Source: Mesorhizobium xinjiangense (GTDB lineage Bacteria > Pseudomonadota > Alphaproteobacteria > Rhizobiales > Rhizobiaceae). Taken from it: a stretch of DNA of 64,000 nt. The stretch is taken from positions 186,001 through 250,000 of the forward strand of contig NZ_WOAC01000001.1 of assembly GCF_009749525.1 (NCBI RefSeq), read 5' to 3'. The first letter of the stretch is position 1, and each line of letters opens with the position of its first letter. Under the pieces are notes generated by a model. The model was not told the origin of the DNA. It did not search any database and saw only the letters and a program-made list of their open reading frames with translations. Shown here in pieces: positions 1 to 8,338 of the stretch. The position numbers were made by a program, and so were the translations under genes.

Positions 1-860
1 ACGGTCAGGATGGCGACCAGGGCGGCGCAGGCCGCCGTCACCATGAACAGCGAGGTCTTGACGCGGCGCACCGGCACGCCGGAATTGCGCGCCGCATTGG
101 CATCGCCGCCGGAGGCGAAGATCCAGTTGCCGTAGCGCGTGCGCGTCAGCAGGAAGGCGGCCAGGCAGGCGATTGCCGCGAACCAGAGGATCTCGACGGG
201 CATGCCGGTGACTTTCGGCTGACCATTGGGAAACTTCGCCGTCCAGTCATTGGCGGCGAGCCAGGCGAACAGGCCCTCGAACGCCTCGCCGGCGAACAGT
301 TCGTAGAAGAAGGCGTCGAGCGGCGTGTCGGTCGCCGCCTCGCGGACGCCGCGCAATTGCGTGGCGCCGCCGGTCGCCCATTTGAGCCCGACCAGCGACA
401 GGCCGCGCAGGATGAACAGGAAGGCCAGCGTGACGATGAAGCTCGGCAGGCCGGTGTGGATGACGATCTGTCCGTTGACGAACCCCATCGCCGCGGCGAA
501 AGCGAGGGTGAGCACGATGGCCGCCGGCAGCGGCAGGCCGATGGTGACGACGCAGGCGCCGAAGATGAGGCCGGCAAAGGCGACCATGGAGCCGACGGAC
601 AGGTCGAACTCGCCGCCGACCATGAGCAGCGATGCGCCGATGGCCAAAAGGCCGAGCTGGGCGGCCGGGGCCAGGAAGTTCATCACGCCCGACAGTTCGA
701 ACATGACGGGGTTGGCAACCATCATGAAGAAGCCGGCAACGATGACGAGGCCCATGACGGCGCCCAGTTCGGGGCGCCGCATCAGGCGGGTGAGGAAGGA
801 GGCCTGTTTCAGCCGCTCGTCACGCGCCTCTTCGATGACTGCCGTATTCTGGTCCGTCAT
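1..860 (-). CDS. Sugar (probably inositol) ABC transporter permease, RbsC type, partial
   Basis: This is an inner-membrane permease of the ribose/inositol ABC importer family (BPD_transp_2). It would pass sugar released by the binding protein encoded upstream at 1176-2105. Translation from the ATG at 860 gives a short cytoplasmic N-terminus, then several hydrophobic segments including LGLLAIGASLLMVGGEFDLS, the conserved RbsC-family motif. A hydrophilic stretch of roughly 60 residues separates the central and later membrane segments. The 3' end is beyond the left edge, so about 286 codons are visible; family members run about 320-360. Its place next to the iol genes suggests an IatP-like inositol permease, but the substrate is inferred from context. 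The ATPase gene is not in view and may follow to the left. Confidence 0.88.
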   Translation of the reverse strand, partial: MTDQNTAVIEEARDERLKQASFLTRLMRRPELGAVMGLVIVAGFFMMVANPVMFELSGVMNFLAPAAQLGLLAIGASLLMVGGEFDLSVGSMVAFAGLIFGACVVTIGLPLPAAIVLTLAFAAAMGFVNGQIVIHTGLPSFIVTLAFLFILRGLSLVGLKWATGGATQLRGVREAATDTPLDAFFYELFAGEAFEGLFAWLAANDWTAKFPNGQPKVTGMPVEILWFAAIACLAAFLLTRTRYGNWIFASGGDANAARNSGVPVRRVKTSLFMVTAACAALVAILT

Positions 861-895
861 GGCCGTTTCCTCTTTGCGGTCCAGGGGCCGGGGCG

Positions 896-1016
896 TCCCC
901 TCCACCGCCTTCGGCGGTTCCCCTTCCCCGCTTCGCAGGGGAGGGACCGGCGGGTTCGCCTGATCCTCCCCCGTTCACGGGAGAGGGAGACCACGCGAAG
1001 CGTGGTGGACGGGGCA
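896..1016. repeat. Repeat family A, copy 1 (GC-rich multi-hairpin element)
   Basis: This mosaic element of about 120 bp is made of short inverted repeats: CCGCCTTCGGCGG, a CCCCTTCCCC/GGGGAGGG arm pair, a CCTCCCCCGTTCACGGGAG hairpin and CCACGCGAAGCGTGG. A second copy lies at 3200-3318 in the same orientation and differs mainly by small substitutions. The structure resembles the RIME-type intergenic repeats common in rhizobia; that assignment is from memory. Here it sits in the gap between the binding-protein and permease genes. Confidence 0.85.
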
Positions 1017-1075
1017 ACTTCGCACGACGACATGCTGTGCGGACGTCGCCGGATACAATGGCCTAGCGCGCTATT

Positions 1076-1177
1076 GCTTCGAAAGGAAACGTTTGAAGCA
1101 AAGATATGCGCGCCAGATCAATATGCTGGAACACGGACCTTTCGCTCAAACGATTCCATTTGAGCGGGACATGTTCT
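1076..1177. repeat. Repeat family B, copy 1 (two-hairpin element)
   Basis: This element of about 102 bp is nearly identical to 37801-37902. It has two stem-loops at its ends (GCTTC...GAAGC and CGCTCAAACG/CATTTGAGCG) around a conserved core, AAAGATATGCGCGCCAGATC. The stems are slightly decayed compared with the perfect 10-bp arms of copy 2. It overlaps the stop codon of the binding-protein gene and lies before the permease gene. Copy 2 occupies the same kind of position in a TRAP operon. Confidence 0.9.
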
Positions 1178-2105
1178 AGCGAATGCCCTTTGCCGACAGG
1201 TCGACCACCTGGGCCGCCTTGTCCTGCGTCACCAGGTTCGGGCCCGAGGGCACGTTGCCGCCGGGCATCAGCCCGTATTCGGCGTTGAGCGCCAGGAAGG
1301 TCACCGGCAGATAGCCCTGCAGATATTGCTGCTGATCGATGGCGAAGGCCGCCTTGCCGTCGGCCACGGCCTGCAGGAAATTGGCCGACAGGTCGAAGGA
1401 GGCGACATTGACCTTGCCTTCCATGCCGGATTCGGCAACGGCGGCGACCGTCGGCTCACCGGCCAGCGGCGCGCCGAGCGTCATGATCGTGTCGATCTCG
1501 GGGTCCGTCGACAACGCCGCCTTGACCTTGGCCAGGATCTCGGCCGGATCGTTGGTGGTCGGCAGAACCGTCACCTCGCCGCCGAACCCTTCGGCAAATC
1601 CCTCGCAGCGCAGGTCGAGCGCCACATTGCCGACCTCGTGATTGACGCAGATGCCCTTCTCGCCGCCCATTTCCTTGAGCTTTTCGCCGCCGGCCTTGCC
1701 GGCGTCAAATTCGTCCTGCCCGACATGCAGCGCCGCGCCGAGCTCCTTGGAGACGTCCGAGCCCGAATTCATCGAGATGACGGAGATGCCGGCGGCCACG
1801 GCCTTCTGGATCGAGGGCCCGAGCGCGTCGGCATCGGGGATGGAGACGACCAGGCCGTCCGGCGCCTGGTTGACGGCGGCGTCGATCAACTGGCTCATCG
1901 CCACCATGTCGAAGGTTTCCGGCGCGCGGTAGTCGACATTGACGCCCATGTCGGCGGCCGCCTGGCTGACGCCATTCTTGACCACGGACCAGAACGGGTC
2001 GGAGGCCTGGCCGTGACTGACCACGATGATGTCGGTCGCCTCGGCCGCCACGGCCGTGCCGGCAAGGACCGTTGCCACCAGCAGGGACTTTACGAGTTTC
2101 TTCAT
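1176..2105 (-). CDS. Periplasmic sugar-binding protein of an ABC importer (probable inositol-binding IbpA)
   Basis: This is a 309-residue periplasmic binding protein of type 1 (ribose-binding RbsB fold). It starts at the ATG at 2105, preceded by GGAGGATGCATC. A Sec signal peptide of about 23 residues ends at AVAAEA. The mature part begins TDIIVVSHGQASDPFWSVV, the typical first strand and helix of the family. The gene is divergent from the iolR-type regulator and shares a promoter region containing GGAA-N6-TTCC boxes. This points to inositol as ligand, as for IbpA of Sinorhizobium and Caulobacter, but the ligand is inferred from context only. The 315-bp gap to the permease gene holds repeat families B and A, which may protect or attenuate the transcript so that binding protein exceeds permease. 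Confidence 0.88.
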   Translation of the reverse strand: MKKLVKSLLVATVLAGTAVAAEATDIIVVSHGQASDPFWSVVKNGVSQAAADMGVNVDYRAPETFDMVAMSQLIDAAVNQAPDGLVVSIPDADALGPSIQKAVAAGISVISMNSGSDVSKELGAALHVGQDEFDAGKAGGEKLKEMGGEKGICVNHEVGNVALDLRCEGFAEGFGGEVTVLPTTNDPAEILAKVKAALSTDPEIDTIMTLGAPLAGEPTVAAVAESGMEGKVNVASFDLSANFLQAVADGKAAFAIDQQQYLQGYLPVTFLALNAEYGLMPGGNVPSGPNLVTQDKAAQVVDLSAKGIR

Positions 2106-2185
2106 GATGCATCCTCCCAGATCGAAACGATGGTTCGACAGCGCCGCATTCTCCACCCGGCTGGCGCCGCACGTGCAGCGACAAC

Positions 2186-2229
2186 GGAACATACGTACCG
2201 AAAATTTCACTGCTGGAATATTTATTCCA
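2186..2229. promoter_or_regulatory. Two IolR-like operator boxes in the divergent ABC/iolR promoter region
   Basis: TGGAATATTTATTCCA at 2214-2229 is a near-perfect inverted repeat and matches the GGAA-N6-TTCC motif reported for rhizobial IolR. GGAACATACGTACC at 2186-2199 matches with one mismatch. The two GGAA half-sites are 29 bp apart, close to three helical turns. They lie between the start codons of the binding-protein gene and the RpiR-type regulator, so the regulator could control both genes and itself. Confidence 0.65.
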
Positions 2230-2308
2230 TCTGTGGCACGATGCGTCAAGAGTTGAATCTTGGCCGGCAATGCGCGACTGAGCCGGCGGCGGCAGGGACG
2301 GCAGGCAT

Positions 2309-3151
2309 ATGGAAGCAGGCGACCGGGAGACGACGACACCGCGCGATTACGACGCGCTGCGCCAGCTCATTCTGGACCGGCGCAGCGACCTGCCGAAGCG
2401 GCTGGCGCAGGTCGCCATCTACGCGCTCGACAATCCCGACGAGATCGCCTTCGGCACCGCCGCCAGCGTCGCCGCCTCGGCCGAGGTGCAGCCCTCGACG
2501 CTGGTCCGCTTCGCCCAGCATCTCGGCTATGACGGATTTTCCGATCTCCAGGGGATCTTCCGGGCCCGGCTCAAGGAACGCACGTCGAACTATGACGAAC
2601 GGCTCGCCGTCATCCGCGCCGGTGCGGAAGGCGGCTCGGAGGACCAGGCGGTGCTGCACGGCTTCCTGGCCGCCGCCGGCCAGTCGATCGACCGGCTGTC
2701 GGAGAGCGTCGATCCGGCGCGCTTCGAGCAGGCCGCCTCCATTCTGGCGGGCGCGGAGACGATCTACATCGTCGGGCGGCGGCGGGCCTTTCCGGTGGCG
2801 AGCTACCTTGCCTACGCTTTCGGCAAGCTCAAGGTGCGCTATTTCCTGACCGGATCTGCGGCCGGGCTCGATCCCGAGGTCCTCGACCTGGCGGGGCCGC
2901 GCGATGCCGTCGTCGCGGTCAGCTTCTCGCCCTACGCGCCGGCAACCGTCGAGCAGGCGCGGCAGTTGAGCGTCAAGGGCCTGCCGGTCGTCTCAATCAC
3001 CGACAGCGCCTTCTCTCCGCTTGCCGAATGCGCCACGGAGTGGCTGGAGATCGCCGAAGCCGATTTCTCCGGCTTCCGCTCCCTGTCGGCGACCATGGCG
3101 CTCAGCATGGCGCTGACGGTGGCGGTGGCCGAGCGCAGAAGGAAGGGGTGA
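2309..3151 (+). CDS. iolR: RpiR/MurR-family transcriptional regulator, probable IolR
   Basis: This 280-residue regulator has an N-terminal RpiR helix-turn-helix (about residues 10-85: FGTAASVAASAEVQPSTLVR, then FAQHLGYDGFSDLQ). A C-terminal SIS sugar-phosphate-binding domain follows (about 125-255: IYIVGRRRAFPVASYLAYAF, VAVSFSPYAPATVEQARQL). RpiR-type IolR proteins repress inositol genes and respond to a late pathway intermediate. The gene is divergent from the sugar ABC transporter and less than 1.5 kb from iolC. In S. meliloti the iolR gene heads the iolCDEB operon, whereas here it is separate and convergent with iolG. The symbol rests on family, neighbours and operator boxes. Confidence 0.85.
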   Translation: MEAGDRETTTPRDYDALRQLILDRRSDLPKRLAQVAIYALDNPDEIAFGTAASVAASAEVQPSTLVRFAQHLGYDGFSDLQGIFRARLKERTSNYDERLAVIRAGAEGGSEDQAVLHGFLAAAGQSIDRLSESVDPARFEQAASILAGAETIYIVGRRRAFPVASYLAYAFGKLKVRYFLTGSAAGLDPEVLDLAGPRDAVVAVSFSPYAPATVEQARQLSVKGLPVVSITDSAFSPLAECATEWLEIAEADFSGFRSLSATMALSMALTVAVAERRRKG

Positions 3152-3199
3152 CGCGGTTCTTTCCCCTTGAGGGAAGACAATCGCAACTGGCTCTCTCTA

Positions 3200-3318
3200 C
3201 CCCCTCCACCGCCTTCGGCGGTCCCCCTCCCCCGCTTCGCAGGGGTGGATCCTGCGGCGTCGCTTGATCCTCCCCCGTTTACGGGGGAGGGGACCATGCG
3301 AAGCATGGTGGAGGGGGG
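3200..3318. repeat. Repeat family A, copy 2
   Basis: This second copy of the mosaic at 896-1016 contains CCGCCTTCGGCGG, CCCCGCTTCGCAGGGG, CCTCCCCCGTTTACGGGGGAGG and CCATGCGAAGCATGG. Its arms are more perfect than those of copy 1. It fills the space between the convergent 3' ends of iolR and iolG, where its hairpins could end transcription from both sides. Confidence 0.85.
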
Positions 3319-3354
3319 AAATACGATTGCCCTCCCCCTTAGAACACGTCCCGC

Positions 3355-4344
3355 TCAATCCAGCCGTACGGGCTTGCCGGAAAAGCAGGCCTGCGTCGCC
3401 GCGTCGGCCAGTTGCTGTGCCTTCAGCCCGTCAAGACCGTCGGGCGGCGGCTTCGTCCCGCTCTCCAGCGCATCGACAAAGGCTTCGAGTTCGTCGCGGT
3501 AGGCCGCGGCGTAGCGCTCGAGGAAAAAGTTCTGCACCGGGTCGGCCGTGACGCCGGACGCGCCGGCGAAGCGAACGGTCGTCTCGTGCACATTGCCTGC
3601 CGACAGCAATCCCTTGGAGCCATGGACCTCGATGCGCTGGTCGTAGCCGTAGGTGGCGCGGCGCGAATTGGAGATCTGGCAGATGCGGCCCGAGGCCGTC
3701 TTCATCACGACGGCAGCGGTGTCGACGTCGCCGGCCTTGCCAATGGCCGGATCAATGAGCGCCGAGCCGACCGCCTGCACCTCGACGATCTCCTCGCCCA
3801 GCAGGAAGCGGGCCATGTCGAAATCGTGGATCATCATGTCGCGGAACAGACCGCCCGAGCGCTCGACATAGGAGACCGGCGGCGGCGCGGGATCGCGCGA
3901 CAGGATCGTCACCAGCTCGACATCGCCCACCTCGCCCTCGGCCAGGCGGCGTTGCAGGGCGGCGAAATTGGGATCGAAGCGGCGGTTGAAGCCGATCATC
4001 AGCGTCACGCCGGCCGCCTCGACCTTGGACAGCGTTTGACGGATGCGCTCGGCGCTCATGTCGATCGGCTTTTCGCACAAGACCGCCTTGCCGGCCGCCG
4101 CCGCGCGCTCGATAAAGTCGGCATGGGTGTCGGTCGGCGTGGCAATCAAGACGGCGTCGATCCCGCTGGAGGCAAACACCGCATCGGCGTCCATGACGGA
4201 TGCGCCGGTGACGGCAGCCAACGCCTCGGCGCCGTCCGGCACGGGATCGGAAATGGCGGCCAGCCTTGCGCGCGGCGAGGCGGCGATGTTGCGCCCATGG
4301 ATCTGACCGATCCGGCCGGCACCGAGCAGCGCGATTGAGATCAT
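3355..4344 (-). CDS. iolG: Inositol 2-dehydrogenase
   Basis: This 329-residue oxidoreductase of the GFO/IDH/MocA family oxidises myo-inositol to 2-keto-myo-inositol (scyllo-inosose) with NAD+, the first step of the pathway. The N-terminal Rossmann fold starts MISIALLGAGRIGQIHG. The family motif CEKPIDMS carries the catalytic-site lysine, and GFNRRFDPNF marks the substrate domain. The ATG at 4344 is chosen over an in-frame TTG two codons earlier because the Rossmann strand starts directly after it and AAGGA lies upstream. It is divergent from iolC across a promoter region with three IolR-like boxes. Confidence 0.93.
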   Translation of the reverse strand: MISIALLGAGRIGQIHGRNIAASPRARLAAISDPVPDGAEALAAVTGASVMDADAVFASSGIDAVLIATPTDTHADFIERAAAAGKAVLCEKPIDMSAERIRQTLSKVEAAGVTLMIGFNRRFDPNFAALQRRLAEGEVGDVELVTILSRDPAPPPVSYVERSGGLFRDMMIHDFDMARFLLGEEIVEVQAVGSALIDPAIGKAGDVDTAAVVMKTASGRICQISNSRRATYGYDQRIEVHGSKGLLSAGNVHETTVRFAGASGVTADPVQNFFLERYAAAYRDELEAFVDALESGTKPPPDGLDGLKAQQLADAATQACFSGKPVRLD

Positions 4345-4366
4345 CGTCAAAGGTCCTTTTCGAACT

Positions 4367-4430
4367 GGAATGGCATTGCCATATTCAGAATATTCATTCC
4401 ATATTGACGCTGCAATGGAATTTATGTTTC
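4367..4430. promoter_or_regulatory. Three IolR-like boxes between iolG and iolC
   Basis: Three sequences each match GGAA-N6-TTCC with one mismatch: GGAATGGCATTGCC (4367-4380), AGAATATTCATTCC (4387-4400) and GGAATTTATGTTTC (4417-4430). Their starts are 20 and 30 bp apart, so all three would lie on the same face of the helix. The region serves iolG to the left and iolCDEB to the right. Assignment to IolR rests on the motif reported for rhizobia and on the boxes at 2186-2229. Confidence 0.5.
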
Positions 4431-4503
4431 ATTCGCACGATCACTACCATATCGCAACGGCGCGCGCCCGCACGGAGCGCGGAAACGCCGCAGGGAGGAC
4501 GGC

Positions 4504-6429
4504 ATGGCCGATGAAGACGGGAGGGTATTGGACGTCATCACCGTCGGCCGCGCCTCGGTCGATCTCTACGGCCAGCAGATCGGCTCGCGGCTCGAGGATG
4601 TGTCTTCCTTCGCCAAATCCGTCGGCGGCTGCCCGGCCAACATCGCCATCGGCACGGCACGGCTCGGCCTGAAGTCGGCGCTTTTAACGCGTGTCGGCGA
4701 CGAGCAGTTCGGACGTTTCATCCGCGAGCAGATGCGCCGCGAGGGTGTCTCGGACAAAGCGATCGTCAGTGACAGCCAACGGCTGACGGCGCTCGCCATC
4801 CTGTCGGTGGAAAACGACAAGAATTTTCCGCTGCTTTTTTACCGGGAAAACTGCGCCGACATGGCGTTGTGCGAGGACGATGTCGATCCCGCCTTCGTCG
4901 CCTCGGCGCGCGCGCTCGTCGTCACCGGCACGCATTTCTCGCAACCCAACACCGATGCCGCACAGCGCAAGGCGATGCGGCTGATGAAGGAGGCCGGCGG
5001 CAATGTCGTCCTCGACATCGACTACCGGCCGAACCTCTGGGGGCTCGCCGGCCATGCCGAGGGCGACAACCGCTATGTCGCCTCGGAAAAAGTATCGGCC
5101 AAGATGAAGACGGTGCTCGCCGGATGTGACCTCATCGTCGGCACGGAAGAGGAGGTGCTGATCGCGTCGGGCGAAAGCGATCTCCTGGCGGCCCTGAAAA
5201 CGATCCGGGCCCATTCGCGGGCGACCATCGTGCTGAAGCGCGGGCCGATGGGCTGCATCGTCTATGAAGGCGCGATCTCCGACGATCTCGAAGCCGGCAT
5301 TGTCGGCCGGGGATTCCCGATCGAGGTCTACAACGTGCTGGGCGCCGGCGATGCCTTCATGTCGGGCTTCCTGCGCGGCTGGCTGGCCGGCGAAAGCCTG
5401 GAAACGGCGGCCACCTGGGCCAATGCCTGCGGCGCCTTCGCCGTCTCGCGGCTCCTGTGCTCGCCGGAAATCCCCACCTTCGCGGAACTGCAGTATTTTC
5501 TCGAGCACGGCAGCCGCGAGACGGCACTGCGAAAGGACGAGGCACTCAACCATGTCCACTGGGCGACGACGCGGCGCAAGGCGATCCCGTCGCTGATGGC
5601 CTTTGCCATCGACCACCGCGTGCAGCTCGAGGAGATCGCGGCGCGCTGCGGCGGCGATGTGGGGCGCATTGCCGCCTTCAAGGTGCTGGCGGTGAAGGCG
5701 GCGGCGGAGGTCGCCGGCGGTCGCGCCGGCTACGGCATGCTGATCGACGAGAAACACGGCCGCGAGGCGATGTTCGAATTTGCCCGCCACGACATGTCCT
5801 GGCTCGGACGGCCGGTGGAGGAGCCGGGGTCGCGGCCGCTCAGGTTCGAATTTTCGCAGGATATAGGCGCGCAGCTCGTCGAATGGCCGGTCGACCATTG
5901 CATCAAATGCCTGTGCTTTTATCATCCGGACGACGAGGACGCGCTCAAGCACGAGCAGCAGCAGACGCTGAGAAGGCTGTTCGAGGCGTCGCGCAAGGTC
6001 GGCCGCGAATTGCTGATCGAGATCATCGCCGGCCGGCACGGGCCGCTCGACGACACGACGGTGGCGCGGGCGCTCGAAGAGCTCTATGGGCTCGGCATCA
6101 AGCCGGACTGGTGGAAGCTCGAGCCGCAGCGCTCGCCCGAGGCCTGGGCGGCCATCGAGGCCGTCATCGGCGCGCACGACCCCTGGTGCCGCGGCGTCGT
6201 GCTATTGGGACTGGAGGCGCCGGCGAAGGATCTGGAAGCGGCCTTTCGCGCATGCGCCACCGCCCCGATCGTCAAGGGTTTCGCCGTCGGGCGCACGCTG
6301 TTTGCCCACGCCGCCGAGGAATGGCTGGCCGGGCGCATGAGCGACGCAGAGGCGATCGGCGACATGGCAGCCCGGTTCAAGCAACTGACGCAGAGCTGGC
6401 TTGCCGCGCGCGGCCAACAGGCCGCATAG
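4504..6429 (+). CDS. iolC: Fused 5-dehydro-2-deoxygluconokinase with C-terminal DUF2090 aldolase-like domain
   Basis: This 641-residue cytosolic protein has two parts. Residues 1 to about 330 are a PfkB-family sugar kinase with the N-terminal motif SVGGCPANIAIG and the ATP/catalytic motif VLGAGDAFMSGF. It phosphorylates 2-deoxy-5-keto-gluconate. Residues about 340-635 match DUF2090 (for example SLMAFAIDHRVQLEEIA and GRHGPLDD), which NCBI annotations treat as the aldolase that splits the phosphorylated product. The fusion is common in proteobacteria. It heads iolC-D-E-(membrane protein)-B, with IolR-like boxes upstream. Confidence 0.94.
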   Translation: MADEDGRVLDVITVGRASVDLYGQQIGSRLEDVSSFAKSVGGCPANIAIGTARLGLKSALLTRVGDEQFGRFIREQMRREGVSDKAIVSDSQRLTALAILSVENDKNFPLLFYRENCADMALCEDDVDPAFVASARALVVTGTHFSQPNTDAAQRKAMRLMKEAGGNVVLDIDYRPNLWGLAGHAEGDNRYVASEKVSAKMKTVLAGCDLIVGTEEEVLIASGESDLLAALKTIRAHSRATIVLKRGPMGCIVYEGAISDDLEAGIVGRGFPIEVYNVLGAGDAFMSGFLRGWLAGESLETAATWANACGAFAVSRLLCSPEIPTFAELQYFLEHGSRETALRKDEALNHVHWATTRRKAIPSLMAFAIDHRVQLEEIAARCGGDVGRIAAFKVLAVKAAAEVAGGRAGYGMLIDEKHGREAMFEFARHDMSWLGRPVEEPGSRPLRFEFSQDIGAQLVEWPVDHCIKCLCFYHPDDEDALKHEQQQTLRRLFEASRKVGRELLIEIIAGRHGPLDDTTVARALEELYGLGIKPDWWKLEPQRSPEAWAAIEAVIGAHDPWCRGVVLLGLEAPAKDLEAAFRACATAPIVKGFAVGRTLFAHAAEEWLAGRMSDAEAIGDMAARFKQLTQSWLAARGQQAA

Positions 6430-6449
6430 GTCCCTGGAGGAGTTCGACA

Positions 6450-8300
6450 ATGGCGAAGACGGTGCGGCTCACAATGGCGCAGGCCCTGACGCGCCATCTC
6501 GCGGCCCAGATGACCGAGATCGACGGCGAGAGGCTGCCGCTTTTCGCCGGCGTGTGGGCGATCTTCGGCCACGGCAATGTGGCCGGCCTCGGCGAGGCGC
6601 TGTACGGGGTGCGCGAGCAATTGCCGACCTTTCGCGCCCACAATGAGCAGGCGATGACGCATGCCGCGATCGCCTTCGCCAAGGCCACATTCCGCCGCCG
6701 CATGATGGCCGCGACCACGTCGATCGGCCCCGGCGCGACGAACATGGTGACGGCGGCCGCACTTGCCCATGTCAACCGGCTGCCGGTGCTGCTTCTGCCG
6801 GGCGATGTCTTCGCCAACCGCATTCCCGACCCCGTGCTGCAGCAGGTGGAGGATTTCGGCGACGCAACCGTCTCGGCCAATGACTGCTTCCGCCCGGTCT
6901 CGCGCTATTTCGACCGCATCACGCGGCCCGAGCAGATCGTTCCGGCGCTCGGCCGCGCCATGCAGGTGTTGACGGATCCGGCCGAATGCGGCCCGGTGAC
7001 GCTGGCGCTGTGTCAGGACGTGCAGGCCGAAGCCTTCGACTATCCCGAAAGCTTCTTTGCCGAGCGGGTCTGGCTGCCGCGCCGGCCGCGCGCCGACGTC
7101 CGCGAGCTGCGCGAGGCGGCGGACGCGATCGGGGCGGCGCAAAAGCCGCTCATCATTGCCGGCGGCGGCGTCCTCTATTCCGGTGCCAGCGAAGAACTCG
7201 CCAAATTCGCCATGGCGACCGGCCTCCCGGTCTGCGAGACGCAGGGCGGCAAGTCCTCGCTGCCGGACGATCACCCCTTGAACATGGGAGCGGTCGGCGT
7301 CACCGGCACCGCGGCCGCCAATCGTCTCGCCGAGGAGGCCGACCTTGTGATCGCCGTCGGCACCCGCCTGCAGGATTTCACCACCGGCTCGTGGGCGCTC
7401 TTCCGAAACGGCGCAAAGCGCATCGTCGGGATCAATGTGCAGCCCTTCGATGCGGGCAAGCACCGCGCGGTGCCGGTCGTCGGCGATGCGCGCGAATGCC
7501 TGCGCGAACTGCGCGAGGCGATGGGCGACTGGAACGCTCCGTCCGAATGGACGCAAAACGCCAAGTCCGGCAAGGCGGAGTGGCAAAGCGAAGCCGATGC
7601 CGCGACAGCCGCCACCAATGCGGCCCTGCCCTCCGACGCACAGGTGATCGGCGCGGTGCAGCGCGCGCTCGGGTCCGATATTACCGTGCTGCATGCCGCC
7701 GGCGGATTGCCGGGCGAGCTGCACAAGCTCTGGCGGGCCGGAAAGCCCGGCTCCTATCACGGCGAATACGGCTATTCCTGCATGGGTTACGAGATCGCCG
7801 GCGGGCTCGGCGCCAAGATGGCCAGGCCCGACGAGGAGATCGTCGTCATGGTCGGCGACGGCTCCTATCTGATGCTCAATTCCGAGATCGCCACCTCGGT
7901 CATGCTCGGCCTGAAACTGACCATCGTCCTGCTCGACAATCGCGGTTTTGGCTGTATCAACCGGCTGCAGGTGGCGACCGGCGGCGAGAGCTTCAACAAT
8001 CTGTTCAAGGACGCGCGGCACGAGAGCCTGCCCGAGGTCGACTTCGTGTCCCACGCGGCGAGCCTCGGCGCGATTGCGCAAAAGGCCGCCTCGATCGCGG
8101 AACTCGAAGAGGCCTTGAAAAGGGCGCGCGGCAACGAGCGCACCACCGTGATCGTCATCGACACCGACCCGCTGATCTCGACCGAGGCCGGCGGTCATTG
8201 GTGGGATGTCGCCGTGCCTGAGGTGAGCGAACGCTCCGAGGTGGCCGCGAAGCGGCGGGACTATGAAGAAGAGACGAAGCGGCAGCGGATGGGAGACTGA
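6450..8300 (+). CDS. iolD: 3D-(3,5/4)-trihydroxycyclohexane-1,2-dione acylhydrolase
   Basis: This 616-residue thiamine-diphosphate enzyme of the acetolactate-synthase fold opens the ring of the cyclic dione to give 5-deoxy-glucuronate. The N-terminal domain has the cofactor glutamate in AHNEQAMTHAAIAFAKA. The C-terminal domain has the ThDP/Mg motif starting GDGSYLMLNSEI and ending near LDNRGFGC. The ATG at 6450 is preceded by GGAGG, 20 bases after the iolC stop. Long antisense reading frames across this gene are shadows caused by GC-rich third codon positions. Confidence 0.95.
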   Translation: MAKTVRLTMAQALTRHLAAQMTEIDGERLPLFAGVWAIFGHGNVAGLGEALYGVREQLPTFRAHNEQAMTHAAIAFAKATFRRRMMAATTSIGPGATNMVTAAALAHVNRLPVLLLPGDVFANRIPDPVLQQVEDFGDATVSANDCFRPVSRYFDRITRPEQIVPALGRAMQVLTDPAECGPVTLALCQDVQAEAFDYPESFFAERVWLPRRPRADVRELREAADAIGAAQKPLIIAGGGVLYSGASEELAKFAMATGLPVCETQGGKSSLPDDHPLNMGAVGVTGTAAANRLAEEADLVIAVGTRLQDFTTGSWALFRNGAKRIVGINVQPFDAGKHRAVPVVGDARECLRELREAMGDWNAPSEWTQNAKSGKAEWQSEADAATAATNAALPSDAQVIGAVQRALGSDITVLHAAGGLPGELHKLWRAGKPGSYHGEYGYSCMGYEIAGGLGAKMARPDEEIVVMVGDGSYLMLNSEIATSVMLGLKLTIVLLDNRGFGCINRLQVATGGESFNNLFKDARHESLPEVDFVSHAASLGAIAQKAASIAELEEALKRARGNERTTVIVIDTDPLISTEAGGHWWDVAVPEVSERSEVAAKRRDYEEETKRQRMGD

Positions 8301-8338
8301 CCTCTGCCGCCAGCGAACGAATTTGGAGAAGCAAGAGA

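Noticed and set aside
6084-8198. A 704-codon open frame on the minus strand across iolD
   Set aside because: It is antisense to a well-conserved enzyme, and its translation is low-complexity (R, G, A, H, D rich) with no domain. It results from GC-rich third codon positions.
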